Origin: Thalassotalea sp. 273M-4
GTDB lineage: Bacteria; Pseudomonadota; Gammaproteobacteria; Enterobacterales; Alteromonadaceae
Length of the DNA stretch: 64,000 nt
Assembly: GCF_041410465.1 (NCBI RefSeq)
Contig: NZ_CP166961.1
Location: 3,162,001-3,226,000, forward strand
Direction: 5' to 3'
The notes below the pieces were generated by a model. The model was not told the DNA's origin. It made no database searches and worked only from the letters and a program-made list of their open reading frames with translations. Below are positions 63,930-64,000 of the stretch, piece by piece; the stretch's first letter is position 1; every line of letters begins with the position of its first letter. The translations under genes and the position numbers were made by a program.

Positions 63930-64000
63930 TTGAAGAAGAATCAATTTACATTAATTATTGAGTCGTTATCTAAGCTAACACACAACCAGAAGCGATTGCT
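63930..64000 (+). CDS. Possible start of a transposase gene (cut by window edge)
   Basis: A frame opening with TTG at 63930 encodes LKKNQFTLIIESLSKLTHNQ and continues KRL to the window edge without a stop. A short helical N-terminus with an L-x-x-L-T-x-x-Q pattern is reminiscent of IS1595-type transposases, but 23 codons are too few to be sure. GAGAGG lies about 12 bp upstream. No terminal inverted repeat could be confirmed. Confidence 0.35.
   Translation, partial: MKKNQFTLIIESLSKLTHNQKRL

Overview
The window looks like chromosomal DNA from a marine gammaproteobacterium of the Alteromonadales, probably Colwelliaceae or a close relative. I infer this from the AT-leaning base composition (judged by eye), the very E. 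coli-like Rho, the ubiD-fre pair, a tyrosine-degradation cluster, a secreted laminarinase, several large secreted peptidases, and both GlyGly-CTERM and PEP-CTERM sorting tails. No database search was possible, so the taxon is inferred.

Layout. 1-2.2 kb: 3' part of rho, then a TTG-started rluF-like pseudouridine synthase. 2.3-5.0 kb: two overlapping exported amidohydrolase-like genes (minus strand), the downstream one lacking the HxH metal motif. 5.2-7.4 kb: ubiD and fre. 7.5-8.3 kb: an exported protein made of two homologous halves. 8.6-11.5 kb: a secreted M14 metallopeptidase. 11.6-12.45 kb: a gene-poor island of palindromic and tandem repeats holding a GIY-YIG nuclease pseudogene bracketed by 50-bp inverted repeats. 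12.7-16.3 kb: a GAF-GAF-GGDEF-EAL protein and two c-type cytochromes. 16.5-18.3 kb: selO and a small overlapping gene. 18.3-21.9 kb: a GH81 endo-beta-1,3-glucanase lipoprotein. 22.1-27.5 kb: a CPBP protease, an acyl-CoA thioesterase, an S9 peptidase and glutaryl-CoA dehydrogenase. 27.6-32.7 kb: a large subtilase and an MDR oxidoreductase. 33-35.6 kb: an exported cyclophilin with a GlyGly-CTERM tail, a LETM1-like protein, a DUF4382-like lipoprotein and a small gene. 35.7-39 kb: hpd, a VOC-family gene and a fumarylacetoacetase-family gene, divergent from a MarR-family regulator with two operator-like palindromes 21 bp apart. 39-43.3 kb: an RND pump and its adaptor. 43.4-46.1 kb: a 47-codon gene with a strong ribosome binding site, a NapC-type tetraheme cytochrome, an ABC1/UbiB-type kinase and a small cold-shock-like protein.

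46.4-63.8 kb is a surface-protein locus: a short PEP-CTERM protein, a 1371-residue exported repeat protein whose N-terminal domain resembles it, a 3659-residue adhesin-like protein with a nearly identical higher-order repeat array and a GlyGly-CTERM tail, and an overlapping OmpA-family gene. The window closes with what may be the first codons of a transposase.

No tRNA, rRNA, CRISPR array or prophage was seen. The best candidates for something under-described are the GIY-YIG/palindrome island, the VOC protein standing where a ring-cleavage enzyme would be expected, the surface-protein locus with its 912-bp repeats, and the GlyGly-CTERM cyclophilin.
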